Below are positions 37,918-45,447 of a stretch of DNA of 64,000 nucleotides, one piece after another. Each line of letters starts with the position of its first letter. Position 1 is the stretch's first letter. The stretch spans positions 1-64,000 of the forward strand of contig NZ_JALJRK010000015.1 of the NCBI RefSeq assembly GCF_024519725.1. The letters are read 5' to 3'. The notes below the pieces were generated by a model. The model saw only the letters and a list, made by a program, of their open reading frames with translations. It had not been told where the DNA came from and did no database searches. The stretch comes from Microvirga sp. Mcv34. GTDB lineage: Bacteria; Pseudomonadota; Alphaproteobacteria; Rhizobiales; Beijerinckiaceae. The translations under genes were made by a program, and so were the position numbers.

Positions 37918-39909
37918 TCAGGGAATGTCCGTGCCCGATCCCGTGGTCGAATGTGCGACGGGCGTCTCTTTGCCGCTCGGCGCGCAGAGGTTCGCGGCTT
38001 GCAGCAATCCGTACCCATAGGTCTTGTCGCGGCCTGGTGTGCCGAGATCGAGCGTGCTGCTCTCCAGGGTTGCCCGAAGATCCGTCGCGTTCGGCGAAAT
38101 GCTGGAGGCGCTGAGGATCGCTGCCGCGGCCGTTACGAACGGAACCGCATAGGAGGTGCCGCTCTTGACGGTGCTCCCGTCCGACGAGGCGACCCATAGA
38201 TCCACCCCTGGGGCGGCGATATCGATGTATTCGCCCTGCGTCGCCCGCGAATAGATCGTGAGCTTCTTGTCGATCGCCGTGACGGCGATCACGCCCGGAT
38301 AGGCGGCAGGATAGGACGGCTCCGCTCCCGCGCCGTTATTGCCAGCCGCCGCAAGAATGATCATGCCTTTCGCCTGGGCGGAAGCAATCGCCCGCTTCAG
38401 AACTTCATTGGAAGGCCCGGACAGGCTCATGTTGACAATGCGGATGTCGCGCTCCGCCAAGGCTTCCAGAGCTCGCACGAGGGTCACCACGTCGGTCCGG
38501 TCCGCCGTTCCGCTGTCCCGGTAAAAGGCGTCCACTGCCACGAGACGCTCATTGGGGAGGAGGCCTGGCGTAGGGCTGTCGTTCCTGCCGACGAGGAGGG
38601 CGGCGATCGCCGTGCCATGATCCCGCTGGGACGGGCTGCCACGCAGATCGAGGCTCGGCAGGATTTCGATGGACTGCCCTTTCAGCGCGTCGTGGTCAGG
38701 ATTGATGCCCGTGTCGATCACGCCAATCGTTGGGGTTGGGCTGCATTGTTCGGAAGCGGACGCGCTCCAGCCGACGAGCGAGATCGCCTCGCAGCTTGGG
38801 CCGGTGCAGTTCGCCGGCCCTTCATCCGTATAATAGTAATGATCGAGATCGACCGTCGCGTTTCCATCGACCATGCGGATCTTGCGCTCGGCCTGGCTGA
38901 GAGACATCCCCCGCGGTGGGATGAGCTGAACGACACTCGCGAGACTGCCGCTCGTCTGCTTCTCCGTCCGGAAACCCTGCGCGCTCAGGCGTGCCAAGCT
39001 GCTCGATGTCAGGCCCACCGCGACAAGCGAGTTCTTCGCTCGCGCGGGTTTGGCAAGAGACTGGCTGGCTGAGGCTACGGGCACTCTGCGAGCGGCAGAC
39101 TGCACCGGGCTCGCTGGGCGGGCATTCATGCTCTTGGCCGCGGCTCGCGCCTTAGCCGCCTCGCCCGGATGCACCGAGGATTGTTTCGCACGAACGTTTG
39201 AGGATGCGGATTTGGCTTTCGAAGCGTTCGGTTGCGGTTTCGCTTTTCCGGCCGGGGCTGCCGATGGAGCCGTCAGCGCGCGAAGGCTCTCGGAGATCGC
39301 TCCGAACAGGGCCGACAATCCCCCGGTCAATGTGGGCTCCGCTTGGTTCTTGCCCGAAGAGCTTCCCGCTGTCCGGCCTAGAGCCTTTCCGTTGTCTGCA
39401 CCCTTTCCTTGCCCGGCCGAACCGCTCTGGCCGGCGGGACTTCCCTGTCCCGACGGGTTCCCCGCGCTCGAAGCGGCGCCTTGCCCGGATGTATTGCCAC
39501 GGGAGCCGGAATTGCCCTGCCCGGCATTGGCGCTTCCGCCACCGGGGCTGTTTCCATTGCTCGCACGCCCACCATTGCCGTTGCCCTTGTTGCTGGCGTT
39601 CCCTGCTGCGTCGCTCCGTCCTGAAGCGCCGTCGCCGCCCGCATTGCCGCTGTTCCCGGCATTGCCGTTTCCGCTATTTCCGGCGTTACCGTTCCCGTTG
39701 TTTCCGGCATTGCCTTTGCCGCCCGAATTGCCGTTCTCGTTGCCTCCGCTGTTTCCCCGACCGCCGCCGTTGTTGCCGTCCCTGGCGATCGCGGAGGCGT
39801 TTAGCACAATGAGATTGCCGTTCTTGGCTGTTTCGACCTGAAACTCCAGCGGGTACACGACAGTGAGGCACGATACGGCAATCAGTAGATGGCGTTGTCC
39901 TGACTTCAT
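37918..39909 (-). CDS. Subtilisin-family (S8) serine protease with Gly/Asn-rich N-terminus
   Basis: A 663-residue protein. The S8 domain has the full triad: Asp399 in IGVIDTGIN, His431 in RDHGTAI, Ser586 in SGTSYAVP. Residues 1-20 are a hydrophobic signal-like stretch; about 45-190 is a low-complexity Gly/Asn/Ser region; 195-330 is Ala/Ser/Lys-rich. A conserved block SQAERKIRMVDGNATVDLDH precedes the catalytic domain. It is probably exported. The ATG at MKSGQRH is chosen; an upstream in-frame start at 39996 would precede a promoter-like sequence. Pairs oddly with the ECF-sigma cluster next door, with which it may share a promoter type. Confidence 0.82.
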   Translation of the reverse strand: MKSGQRHLLIAVSCLTVVYPLEFQVETAKNGNLIVLNASAIARDGNNGGGRGNSGGNENGNSGGKGNAGNNGNGNAGNSGNGNAGNSGNAGGDGASGRSDAAGNASNKGNGNGGRASNGNSPGGGSANAGQGNSGSRGNTSGQGAASSAGNPSGQGSPAGQSGSAGQGKGADNGKALGRTAGSSSGKNQAEPTLTGGLSALFGAISESLRALTAPSAAPAGKAKPQPNASKAKSASSNVRAKQSSVHPGEAAKARAAAKSMNARPASPVQSAARRVPVASASQSLAKPARAKNSLVAVGLTSSSLARLSAQGFRTEKQTSGSLASVVQLIPPRGMSLSQAERKIRMVDGNATVDLDHYYYTDEGPANCTGPSCEAISLVGWSASASEQCSPTPTIGVIDTGINPDHDALKGQSIEILPSLDLRGSPSQRDHGTAIAALLVGRNDSPTPGLLPNERLVAVDAFYRDSGTADRTDVVTLVRALEALAERDIRIVNMSLSGPSNEVLKRAIASAQAKGMIILAAAGNNGAGAEPSYPAAYPGVIAVTAIDKKLTIYSRATQGEYIDIAAPGVDLWVASSDGSTVKSGTSYAVPFVTAAAAILSASSISPNATDLRATLESSTLDLGTPGRDKTYGYGLLQAANLCAPSGKETPVAHSTTGSGTDIP
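39646..39760. repeat. Short imperfect tandem repeats encoding the Gly-Asn region
   Basis: Read on the + strand, near-repeats of TTTCCGGCATTGCCGTTTCC and close variants recur four or five times. On the coding strand they encode runs of Gly-Asn with Ala and Ser in the subtilase N-terminus. Such repeats can change length by slippage. Confidence 0.65.
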
Positions 39910-39987
39910 CGAAACGCTCACCCTTGCAGCGGAATTCCCGGTGAGATCCTCGGGAGCAGATTGGGTCCACCGGATCCAACTGGCAAT

Positions 39988-40014
39988 AACGGCCAAGGCA
40001 TAGGGTTTGTTTCA
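39988..40014 (-). promoter_or_regulatory. ECF-type promoter candidate before the subtilase gene
   Basis: On the minus strand TGAAAC, 17 nt, then CGTT; the CGTT ends 78 nt upstream of the MKSGQRH start. The nine bases TGAAACAAA line up with TGGAATAAA of the two plus-strand sites, with the same 14-nt distance to CGTT. Confidence 0.45.
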
Positions 40015-40220
40015 TCCCGCGGAGAGGCGCAGGGAAAATCGGAAAGCCGCCAGTCCTAAGGATAGACTTGCCGGAACTATTCTTGAAACGATGTCTAATT
40101 TCGTCCTTTGATGAACATAAGATGAATAACCGCAAGGTATGATTGCGCTATGCAGTCTCCGGTGTCCATATTCGGCCGAACCCAGCGTTCCGGTTAAGTG
40201 AACTAAACTCGAATTTGCTC

Positions 40221-40246
40221 TGAAACTACTTGGTGAATGACGCGTT
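40221..40246 (+). promoter_or_regulatory. ECF-type promoter candidate before the DUF1236-like gene
   Basis: TGAAAC, 16 nt, then CGTT, ending 47 nt upstream of the ATG. Weakest of the four matches, with spacing one shorter. Confidence 0.35.
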
Positions 40247-40293
40247 GTCGGTTGCCGGGTGCGAAACCCGAACATTCATTCAGGAGTAAGATC

Positions 40294-40701
40294 ATGTCGA
40301 AGAAGTTCCTTGCCGCAGCTACTGTTCTCGCCGCTCTTGCCCCTGCGGCCGCCTTCGCTCAGTCGGGTGGCGCAGCGGCCGGTGCCGCCACGGGCGCGGT
40401 CGGCGGTGCTATCGTCGGCGGTCCGGTCGGTGCGGCCGTGGGTGGCGTGACGGGTGCCATCGTCGGCGGTATCGCGGACCAGCAGCAGCCGCAGTTCCGC
40501 CAGTATGTGACGACCCAGTCCGTCCCGTCTTACACCTACAAGGAAGAGGTGCGTGTGGGCGCGGTTCTGCCCGAGTCCGGCGTGACCTATCACGAGGTGC
40601 CGGCCCAGTACAAAGTGAAGGGCTACAAGTACACCGTCGTGAACGACACCCCCGTGCTGGTCGAGCCGAGCACCCGCAAGATCGTGCAGGTCATCCACTA
40701 A
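40294..40701 (+). CDS. DUF1236-like small exported protein
   Basis: A 135-residue protein with a signal peptide (1-22, LAPAAAFAQ), a Gly/Ala/Val-rich segment (about 24-64, GGAIVGGPVGAAVGGVTGA type, glycine-zipper-like) and a C-terminal DUF1236-type part (PEYSGVTYHEVP-like: PESGVTYHEVPAQY, then VVNDTPVLVEPSTRKIVQVIH). The C-terminus resembles that of the small protein at 42238. AGGAG precedes the ATG. Followed by a strong terminator. The glycine zipper suggests membrane or envelope association. Function unknown. Confidence 0.75.
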   Translation: MSKKFLAAATVLAALAPAAAFAQSGGAAAGAATGAVGGAIVGGPVGAAVGGVTGAIVGGIADQQQPQFRQYVTTQSVPSYTYKEEVRVGAVLPESGVTYHEVPAQYKVKGYKYTVVNDTPVLVEPSTRKIVQVIH

Positions 40702-40728
40702 GTTTCACGGTTTCTCTGACCTCGACGA

Positions 40729-40754
40729 CGGGCGGCCTCTCGGCCGCCCGTTTT
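40729..40754 (+). terminator. Rho-independent terminator
   Basis: Stem CGGGCGGCC/GGCCGCCCG with loop TCTC followed by TTTT, 28 nt after the DUF1236-like stop. The pairing is perfect over 9 bp. Confidence 0.88.
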
Positions 40755-40789
40755 CGTATCGGGAGCGATTGCTCTTTTCCACTTGAGAT

Positions 40790-40816
40790 TGGAATAAAGC
40801 GACTAGGTTCATCGTT
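40790..40816 (+). promoter_or_regulatory. ECF-type promoter candidate before the sigma factor gene
   Basis: TGGAAT, 17 nt, then CGTT, ending 28 nt before the sigma ATG. The layout resembles GGAA...CGTT promoters of alphaproteobacterial ECF sigma factors, so the gene may be autoregulated. Confidence 0.5.
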
Positions 40817-40844
40817 ATGGAGCAATAGGCCATGCGGAGCAGGA

Positions 40845-41336
40845 ATGCCGGCAGCCATAGGACAGGAACTGGTGGCGCTTCTGCCACGGCTGAGGCGCTT
40901 CGCGCTCGTATTGTGTCGCTCGCAACCCCTTGCGGACGATCTCGTCCAAGGCGCTTGTGAACGTGCGCTCGCCAATGCGGACAGCTGGTCCCCCGGGACC
41001 AAGTTCGACGCATGGATGTTCCGAATTCTCCGCAATTACTGGATCGATCACCTGAGACGGATGAGAACCGAAGGTATGGCGGAAGATCTATCGCAGCAAA
41101 CGCAACTTGTCGGCGATCCAGGCGAAGGGCCGATCCTGAGCAGGCTGGTCCTGTCCGAGGTCCAGCGTGCCATCGATCATTTGCCTCAAGAGCAAAGGGA
41201 GGTTCTCCTGCTCGTCTGTGCCGAGGATCTCAGCTACCGGGAGACCGCCGAGATCCTCGGTGTTCCCATTGGGACCGTCATGAGCCGCCTGGCGCGGGCG
41301 CGCAAGCGGCTGATGGAACTGACGGCGGCCGCCTAG
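40845..41336 (+). CDS. ECF-type RNA polymerase sigma factor
   Basis: A 163-residue sigma-70 family protein with region 2 (about 10-75; LADDLVQGACERALAN, FDAWMFRILRNYWIDHLRR) and region 4 (about 100-155; LPQEQREVLLLVCAEDLSYRETAEILGVP, then GTVMSRLARARKRL). No signal sensing domain is fused. The next gene encodes a membrane anti-sigma factor, giving a classical sensor pair. A GGAAT-N17-CGTT sequence upstream could be its own promoter. Confidence 0.88.
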   Translation: MPAAIGQELVALLPRLRRFALVLCRSQPLADDLVQGACERALANADSWSPGTKFDAWMFRILRNYWIDHLRRMRTEGMAEDLSQQTQLVGDPGEGPILSRLVLSEVQRAIDHLPQEQREVLLLVCAEDLSYRETAEILGVPIGTVMSRLARARKRLMELTAAA

Positions 41337-41368
41337 ACGCGGACGGTATGAAAAGGGGAGCCGATAGA

Positions 41369-42124
41369 ATGTCCCAGCTACATCTCAGCGATGAGATCCT
41401 GATGGCCTTTGCCGATGGTGAACTTGACGGGCCCACGGCGACGGCCATGGCCAAGGCGATGGCCGAAGATCCTCTGGTGGCTAAGCGCGTCGTGGAATTC
41501 CAGCAAAGTCGCCGCCTGGCGCGATCCGCCTTCTCGGCCGTTTCTCTGCCCGATGTCCCGCCGCACCTGAGAGCGGCCGTGTCCGCTCAGATCGAGGCCT
41601 ATGAGGGTGGGCGAAAGCCCAGCCCGGCTGCGGATGTCAAGCCGCTGAAGAGCGGCTGGTTCGGGCGACGGTCCTCATTCGTGCCCATGGCTCTGGCGGC
41701 ATCGATCGCAGCTGTTGCAATCGGCTTGGGGTATTTCGCCGGATCCTGGGAGAGAGTAGGGGCCGGGGGGCTCATGGCCAGGCTGGAGAGCCCCATGGTC
41801 CACAACGCCTTGAGCAGGAGCGCCGCGGGCCAGGACGTGGAGCTGCCGTTCGGCCGGCTGCGGGTCATCTCGACTTACCACCTAGCGAATGGATCCCTCT
41901 GTCGTGAATTCCGGCTGCAAGCTTCCCGTGAGGCGGCCGAGGCTGTTGCCTGCCGCAGAGACGAATGGAAGACGACCTTCGCTGTGGCGAAGGTGGTGAA
42001 CGACGGCGATTATGCGCCAAGCGGGGGCGACGACCTGATGGCGACCTATTTGCAGAGCATCGGTGCAGGCGAAGTCTTGGTCGGTGAAGCAGAAGCTCGG
42101 GCTCTTGCGGAGGCGAACCGCTAA
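41369..42124 (+). CDS. Membrane-anchored anti-sigma factor
   Basis: A 251-residue protein. The N-terminal cytoplasmic part (1-90; LSDEILMAFADGELDG, AMAEDPLVAKRVVEFQQSRRLA) resembles zinc-less anti-sigma domains; one transmembrane helix lies at about 103-125 (FVPMALAASIAAVAIGLGYF); the remainder is periplasmic. The ATG at MSQLHLSD is chosen with GGGGAG upstream; MKRGADRMSQ 21 nt earlier is possible. It should hold the ECF sigma factor at the membrane until an envelope signal releases it. Confidence 0.8.
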   Translation: MSQLHLSDEILMAFADGELDGPTATAMAKAMAEDPLVAKRVVEFQQSRRLARSAFSAVSLPDVPPHLRAAVSAQIEAYEGGRKPSPAADVKPLKSGWFGRRSSFVPMALAASIAAVAIGLGYFAGSWERVGAGGLMARLESPMVHNALSRSAAGQDVELPFGRLRVISTYHLANGSLCREFRLQASREAAEAVACRRDEWKTTFAVAKVVNDGDYAPSGGDDLMATYLQSIGAGEVLVGEAEARALAEANR

Positions 42125-42175
42125 GCTTCAGCGTCAAGGTCCCTAGCCTGTATGTCCGGGAAATTTGGAGGAAGC

Positions 42176-42202
42176 TGGAATAAACCCACGCGCCGATCCG
42201 TT
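42176..42202 (+). promoter_or_regulatory. ECF-type promoter candidate before the second DUF1236-like gene
   Basis: TGGAAT, 17 nt, then CGTT, ending 35 nt before the ATG. It repeats the TGGAATAAA block found before the sigma gene exactly, including spacing, while the bases between differ. Confidence 0.55.
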
Positions 42203-42237
42203 CTCTGCTAACGCCCGGACCGTGAGAGAGTGTGAGG

Positions 42238-42588
42238 ATGAAAGCCGCGTATCATCTGGCGTTAGCTGTTCTCTCGATGGGAGCTGTTGTGGCGCCTACG
42301 ACGGCACCGAACGCGACAGATCCGGTAACGGCATCGATATTCCAAGCTCATGTCATCCCGGATATCGTCAGTCATGTTGCCGCGGAAGTGTCCTCGAGAC
42401 TGACCACAAATCGGCAGGGAGCGGCGGCAGATGACGTCGAACTGAGAATCTCTATCGGAGAAAGTCTCTCCCACTCCATCGAGCTGCATCCGATACCGAG
42501 GCATGAAACCTATCGCTATGCCATGGTCGACGGACATCGGCTCATCGTCGACGCGGCATCCCGCAATATCATCTACGTCATACAATGA
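42238..42588 (+). CDS. Small exported protein with DUF1236-like C-terminus
   Basis: A 116-residue protein with a signal peptide (1-22, MKAAYHLALAVLSMGAVVAP) and a C-terminal part (SHSIELHPIPRHETYRYAMVDGHRLIVDAASRNIIYVIQ minus ends) that parallels the ending of the protein at 40294 (VNDTPVLVEPSTRKIVQVI). It has no Gly-rich insert. It directly follows the sigma/anti-sigma genes. A periplasmic target of the ECF sigma factor is a sensible guess. Confidence 0.65.
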   Translation: MKAAYHLALAVLSMGAVVAPTTAPNATDPVTASIFQAHVIPDIVSHVAAEVSSRLTTNRQGAAADDVELRISIGESLSHSIELHPIPRHETYRYAMVDGHRLIVDAASRNIIYVIQ

Positions 42589-42649
42589 AAGCCCCGAGGT
42601 CATAGGGCGGGGACAATGTTGACCTGCCCGAAGAAAGGGTGGCCGGATC

Positions 42650-43378
42650 ATGGCACTGCATAGTGTGAACGGAGCATGCTTCGAACTCGACGGCAGAGGC
42701 CGCTTCTCCGCCATCGTTTTTCCTGTTTGTAGGAACCATGTGCTGCGTCTCGGTTTGGAAAGCCTCCTGTCCGAGACTGATTTTACCGTTTGGCATGAGA
42801 ACATCGATGGCTTCGCGTGCCTGCCCGCCGTTCAGGCTGGAGTCGCTGCGCTTTTCATCATCGATGCGAGCAGCTTCGCGAACGGAGCCATCGACCTCGT
42901 CAAGAGATTGAAATCTCATGCTCCTGCGGCAAGGATCGTCATCGTGGCGGACACCTTCGATCCACACACCGTGAGCATGGCTTGGGATGCAGGCGTTCAC
43001 GGATTCTGTCTGTCGCATCATAGGCGGGAGGTTTTCATCAGGTCACTGGAATTGGTGATGCTGGGCGAAGCTGTCCTCCCTGCAACCATTGTTCTGCCGA
43101 TGGCAGGACTGGATACTCACCATCATCGCCATGCATATACGGGTGGCGCTCAGCACGGGCATGTCGCGGCGCCACCTCTATCGCATCGAGAGGTCGAGAT
43201 ATTGGCCTGCCTGCGGGACGGCGCTCCCAACAAGGTCATTGCACGCAAGCTGAGCCTCTCCGAAGCGACAGTGAAGGTTCACGTCAAAACGCTTTTGAGG
43301 AAGATCGGCGTCTGCAATCGAACCCAGGCTGCCTTATGGGCGACAAGACATGCCGCGGCCGATTTGAAGTCACTATAG
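42650..43378 (+). CDS. LuxR/NarL-family regulator with atypical receiver
   Basis: A 242-residue protein with a receiver-like N-terminal domain (about 18-140) and a C-terminal LuxR helix-turn-helix (about 178-235; LSHREVEILACLRDGAPNKVIARKLSLSEATVKVHVKTLLRKIG minus ends). The phosphoacceptor position seems retained (LFIIDASS), but the acidic pair after the first strand is missing (IVFPVCRNH). A His-rich stretch (THHHRHAY) lies in the linker. No kinase gene is adjacent. It may act without phosphorylation. Confidence 0.75.
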   Translation: MALHSVNGACFELDGRGRFSAIVFPVCRNHVLRLGLESLLSETDFTVWHENIDGFACLPAVQAGVAALFIIDASSFANGAIDLVKRLKSHAPAARIVIVADTFDPHTVSMAWDAGVHGFCLSHHRREVFIRSLELVMLGEAVLPATIVLPMAGLDTHHHRHAYTGGAQHGHVAAPPLSHREVEILACLRDGAPNKVIARKLSLSEATVKVHVKTLLRKIGVCNRTQAALWATRHAAADLKSL

Positions 43379-43384
43379 TCGGAG

Positions 43385-43406
43385 AGGGTCCTTCCCGTTG
43401 GACCCT
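43385..43406. terminator. Hairpin between convergent genes
   Basis: AGGGTCC/GGACCCT stem with an 8-nt loop, 6 nt after the LuxR-type stop, followed by GCTCTTC. It can serve the LuxR-type gene; it lacks a long T-run. Confidence 0.6.
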
Positions 43407-43430
43407 GCTCTTCATTGCGCCCTGTCTTTT

Positions 43431-43497
43431 TAGCACTGGACCGAAAGCGGGTCCGCAATTCCCTCACGTGCGCATCGGGCATGCAGGATGCTCTAAC
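43431..43497 (-). repeat. Degenerate palindromic repeat at the end of the GntR gene
   Basis: AGCACTGGACCGAAAGCGGG followed by CGCATCGGGCATGCAGGATGCTCTAA. The CTA in its tail is the TAG stop of the GntR gene, as in the better conserved copies. The pairing is partly lost. Confidence 0.5.
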
Positions 43498-44215
43498 CTC
43501 GCACGTAACTGGGGTACTTCGCCCTGATTTCGTCAACATGCGCCAGAGTGCCGGATAGGTGATGCCGCAGGTGCTCTTGAGCGTCTTGCGCATTTCCCTC
43601 GGCAATCGCCTGGACGATCAGCCTGTGGTGCTGCACGATGTCCTGTGCCTTGCCCGGACTAGGAAGATGGAGGCGGCGCAGGCGGTCGATATGCCCGCTG
43701 CGGTTGCGCACGAGCAGCCACAGATCGTTCATGCGGGCAGCTTCATAAAGATGCTGATGGAACGCTTGGTCGGCAGCGGAAAAAGCTTCGAAATCTTCCA
43801 TCTCCATGAGCGTCTGCTGTTGCGCGAGAAATCCCTGAAGTTTGGCGATGAGGCGGGGATCCGGATTGAGCGCCAGGCTTCGGACGATCTCGAGTTCCAG
43901 AGAGCGTCGTAGGAAATGTGCCTGTTGCGCCAGCGTGAGATCAATGGGGCTCACGACGGTCGCATGCTGCGGGAAGATATCGACGAGCCCATCTTCCTGC
44001 AGCCTGAGGAGGGCATCGCGAATCGGCGTCGAACTGAGGCCGAACTCCTGCTGGAGCGTGAGCCTGTTCAGGACGGTTCCCGGGGCCAGGGCAAGGGAGA
44101 TGATCATCTCTCTCAACCGCTCGAAAACCTGAGGCGCCGCTTGGCGTCCACGCTCGAGGCGATCGGAGGCTATGATTGGAACGTGTGGGCTAAGGGCTCT
44201 GGAAGAAGGCGCCAT
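43493..44215 (-). CDS. GntR/FadR-family regulator (FCD) of the sugar-acid operon
   Basis: A 240-residue regulator: winged helix-turn-helix (about 28-95; LTLQQEFGLSSTPIRDALLRLQEDGLVDIFPQ minus ends) and FCD domain (about 100-230; metal-site region AADQAFHQHLYEAA and VQHHRLIVQAI). It is divergent from the ABC transporter/IlvD/RraA operon, with a perfect 16-bp palindrome between them, and likely regulates it in response to an organic acid. The chosen start (MAPSSRALS) gives the normal length. Confidence 0.82.
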   Translation of the reverse strand: MAPSSRALSPHVPIIASDRLERGRQAAPQVFERLREMIISLALAPGTVLNRLTLQQEFGLSSTPIRDALLRLQEDGLVDIFPQHATVVSPIDLTLAQQAHFLRRSLELEIVRSLALNPDPRLIAKLQGFLAQQQTLMEMEDFEAFSAADQAFHQHLYEAARMNDLWLLVRNRSGHIDRLRRLHLPSPGKAQDIVQHHRLIVQAIAEGNAQDAQEHLRHHLSGTLAHVDEIRAKYPSYVRG

Positions 44216-44269
44216 CCGAACAAACCTGAACTTTCGTCGCTCCCTTCTATACCACACTTGTAGCGAATG

Positions 44270-44285
44270 CACTAATGCATTAGTG
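44270..44285. promoter_or_regulatory. 16-bp palindrome CACTAATGCATTAGTG, candidate GntR operator
   Basis: A perfect palindrome in the 145-bp gap between the divergent GntR gene and the solute-binding protein gene, 54 bp from the former and 75 bp from the latter. Position and symmetry suit an FCD-type GntR operator. Confidence 0.6.
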
Positions 44286-44360
44286 TATGACCTATCGGCA
44301 GTAGCCGGAACGTGCCCAACAAGGCTCCCGACAAGAGGAGCATATTCTTGAGGAAACACC

Positions 44361-45380
44361 ATGAAGAAGCAGATGTGGCGCCTGTGCGCCGGTGTAGCAG
44401 CCGCCGTCGGTCTGGTTGCGATGGCCAGCTCCGCTTCGGCGCAGCAGAAGAGTGAAGTTTCCATCACCCGCCAGCCCGGCATCATCTATTTGCCGACGCA
44501 TATCATCGAGAAGCAGCAACTGATCGAGAAGCATGCCGCTCAGCTCGGCCTGCCAGAGCTGAAAACCAAGTGGATCACCTTCAGTGGCGGCGGCGCACAG
44601 ACCGATGCCCTGCTGTCCGGCGGCGTCGACATGGTGAATACCGGCGTCGGCAATCTGCTCCTCCTTTGGGACCGGACCAAAGGCGGGGTCAAGGGCATCG
44701 TCGCATCGTCGGCCCTGCCGTTGGCCTTCGTCACACATGATCCCAAGATCAAATCCCTGAAAGATTTCGGCCCCAGCGACAAGATCGCCGTGCCGACCGT
44801 GAAGGTCTCGACCCAGGCGATCCTTCTCCAGATGGCGAGCGCCAAGGAGTTCGGCGCGGACCAATGGTCGAAGCTCGATGCAAACACCGTTCAGCTCGGT
44901 CATCCGGACGCGGTCGTCGCCATGAGCAATCCTCAGCACGAGGTGAAGAACCACTTCGCAGCGCCGCCCTTCCAGTACATCGAGATGAAGACCGTCCCGA
45001 ACGCGCGCATCATCCTGCAGTCGCCGGACATCATCGGAGGGCCGCTCACGCAGGGCCAGTTCTTCACGACGACGAAGTTTGCCGAGGCCAATCCCAAGAT
45101 CATCGAAGCCGTTCGTGCGGCGTCGAAGGAGGCGCAGGATTTCATTCGTAAAGACACCAAGGCGGCGGTGGAGATCTATAAGGAAATCACCGGCGACAAG
45201 ACCAGTTCAGACGATCTGCTCGCATGGCTCAAGGAGCCAGGCATGATGGAATGGAACCTCGAGCCGCAGGGCACGATGAAATTTGCCGAGCACCTCTACA
45301 AGATCGGTACGCTCAAGACCCAGCCCAAATCCTGGAAGGATTTCTACCTGCCGATCGCGCACGATCTCAACGGCAGCTGA
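44361..45380 (+). CDS. NitT/TauT-type ABC transporter solute-binding protein
   Basis: A 339-residue periplasmic binding protein with a signal peptide (1-27, ending SSASAQQ). The mature part is of the SsuA/TauA/NitT type: LPTHIIEKQQLIEKHA, FSGGGAQTDALLSGGVDMVNTG, VVSTQAILLQMA-like VKVSTQAILLQMAS. These usually bind sulfonates, nitrate, thiamine precursors or aromatic acids. Here the operon continues with sugar-acid enzymes, so the ligand may be a sugar acid, which would be unusual. A hairpin follows the stop. Confidence 0.83.
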   Translation: MKKQMWRLCAGVAAAVGLVAMASSASAQQKSEVSITRQPGIIYLPTHIIEKQQLIEKHAAQLGLPELKTKWITFSGGGAQTDALLSGGVDMVNTGVGNLLLLWDRTKGGVKGIVASSALPLAFVTHDPKIKSLKDFGPSDKIAVPTVKVSTQAILLQMASAKEFGADQWSKLDANTVQLGHPDAVVAMSNPQHEVKNHFAAPPFQYIEMKTVPNARIILQSPDIIGGPLTQGQFFTTTKFAEANPKIIEAVRAASKEAQDFIRKDTKAAVEIYKEITGDKTSSDDLLAWLKEPGMMEWNLEPQGTMKFAEHLYKIGTLKTQPKSWKDFYLPIAHDLNGS

Positions 45381-45391
45381 CGAAACGAGCC

Positions 45392-45420
45392 TGTGCGCCC
45401 CGCAAGGGGAGGGGCGCACA
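45392..45420 (+). promoter_or_regulatory. Intra-operon hairpin after the binding protein gene
   Basis: A perfect 10-bp stem TGTGCGCCCC/GGGGCGCACA with a 9-nt loop, 12 nt after the stop and 28 nt before the ATPase gene. Hairpins at this place in SBP-first operons commonly stabilise the upstream message or cause partial termination. Confidence 0.65.
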
Positions 45421-45447
45421 TCCATTCTTCTTTTCAGGTATCGATGC

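Larger units (their letters stand above)
39910..40293. other. 384-bp divergent intergenic region
   Basis: Lies between the subtilase (minus) and the first DUF1236-like gene (plus). It holds two promoter-like matches described separately, one per direction. An open frame on the minus strand here has no support. The middle (about 40080-40220) is AT-rich and otherwise featureless to my eye. Confidence 0.45.

Noticed and set aside
39910-39996. Earlier in-frame start for the subtilase
   Set aside because: It would put the start codon within or before the CGTT of the promoter candidate and adds a non-signal-like stretch before the hydrophobic N-terminus.
40012-40275. 87-codon minus-strand frame in the subtilase/DUF1236 gap
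   Set aside because: It covers the promoter-like sites of both neighbours, lacks a ribosome binding site and resembles no protein I know.
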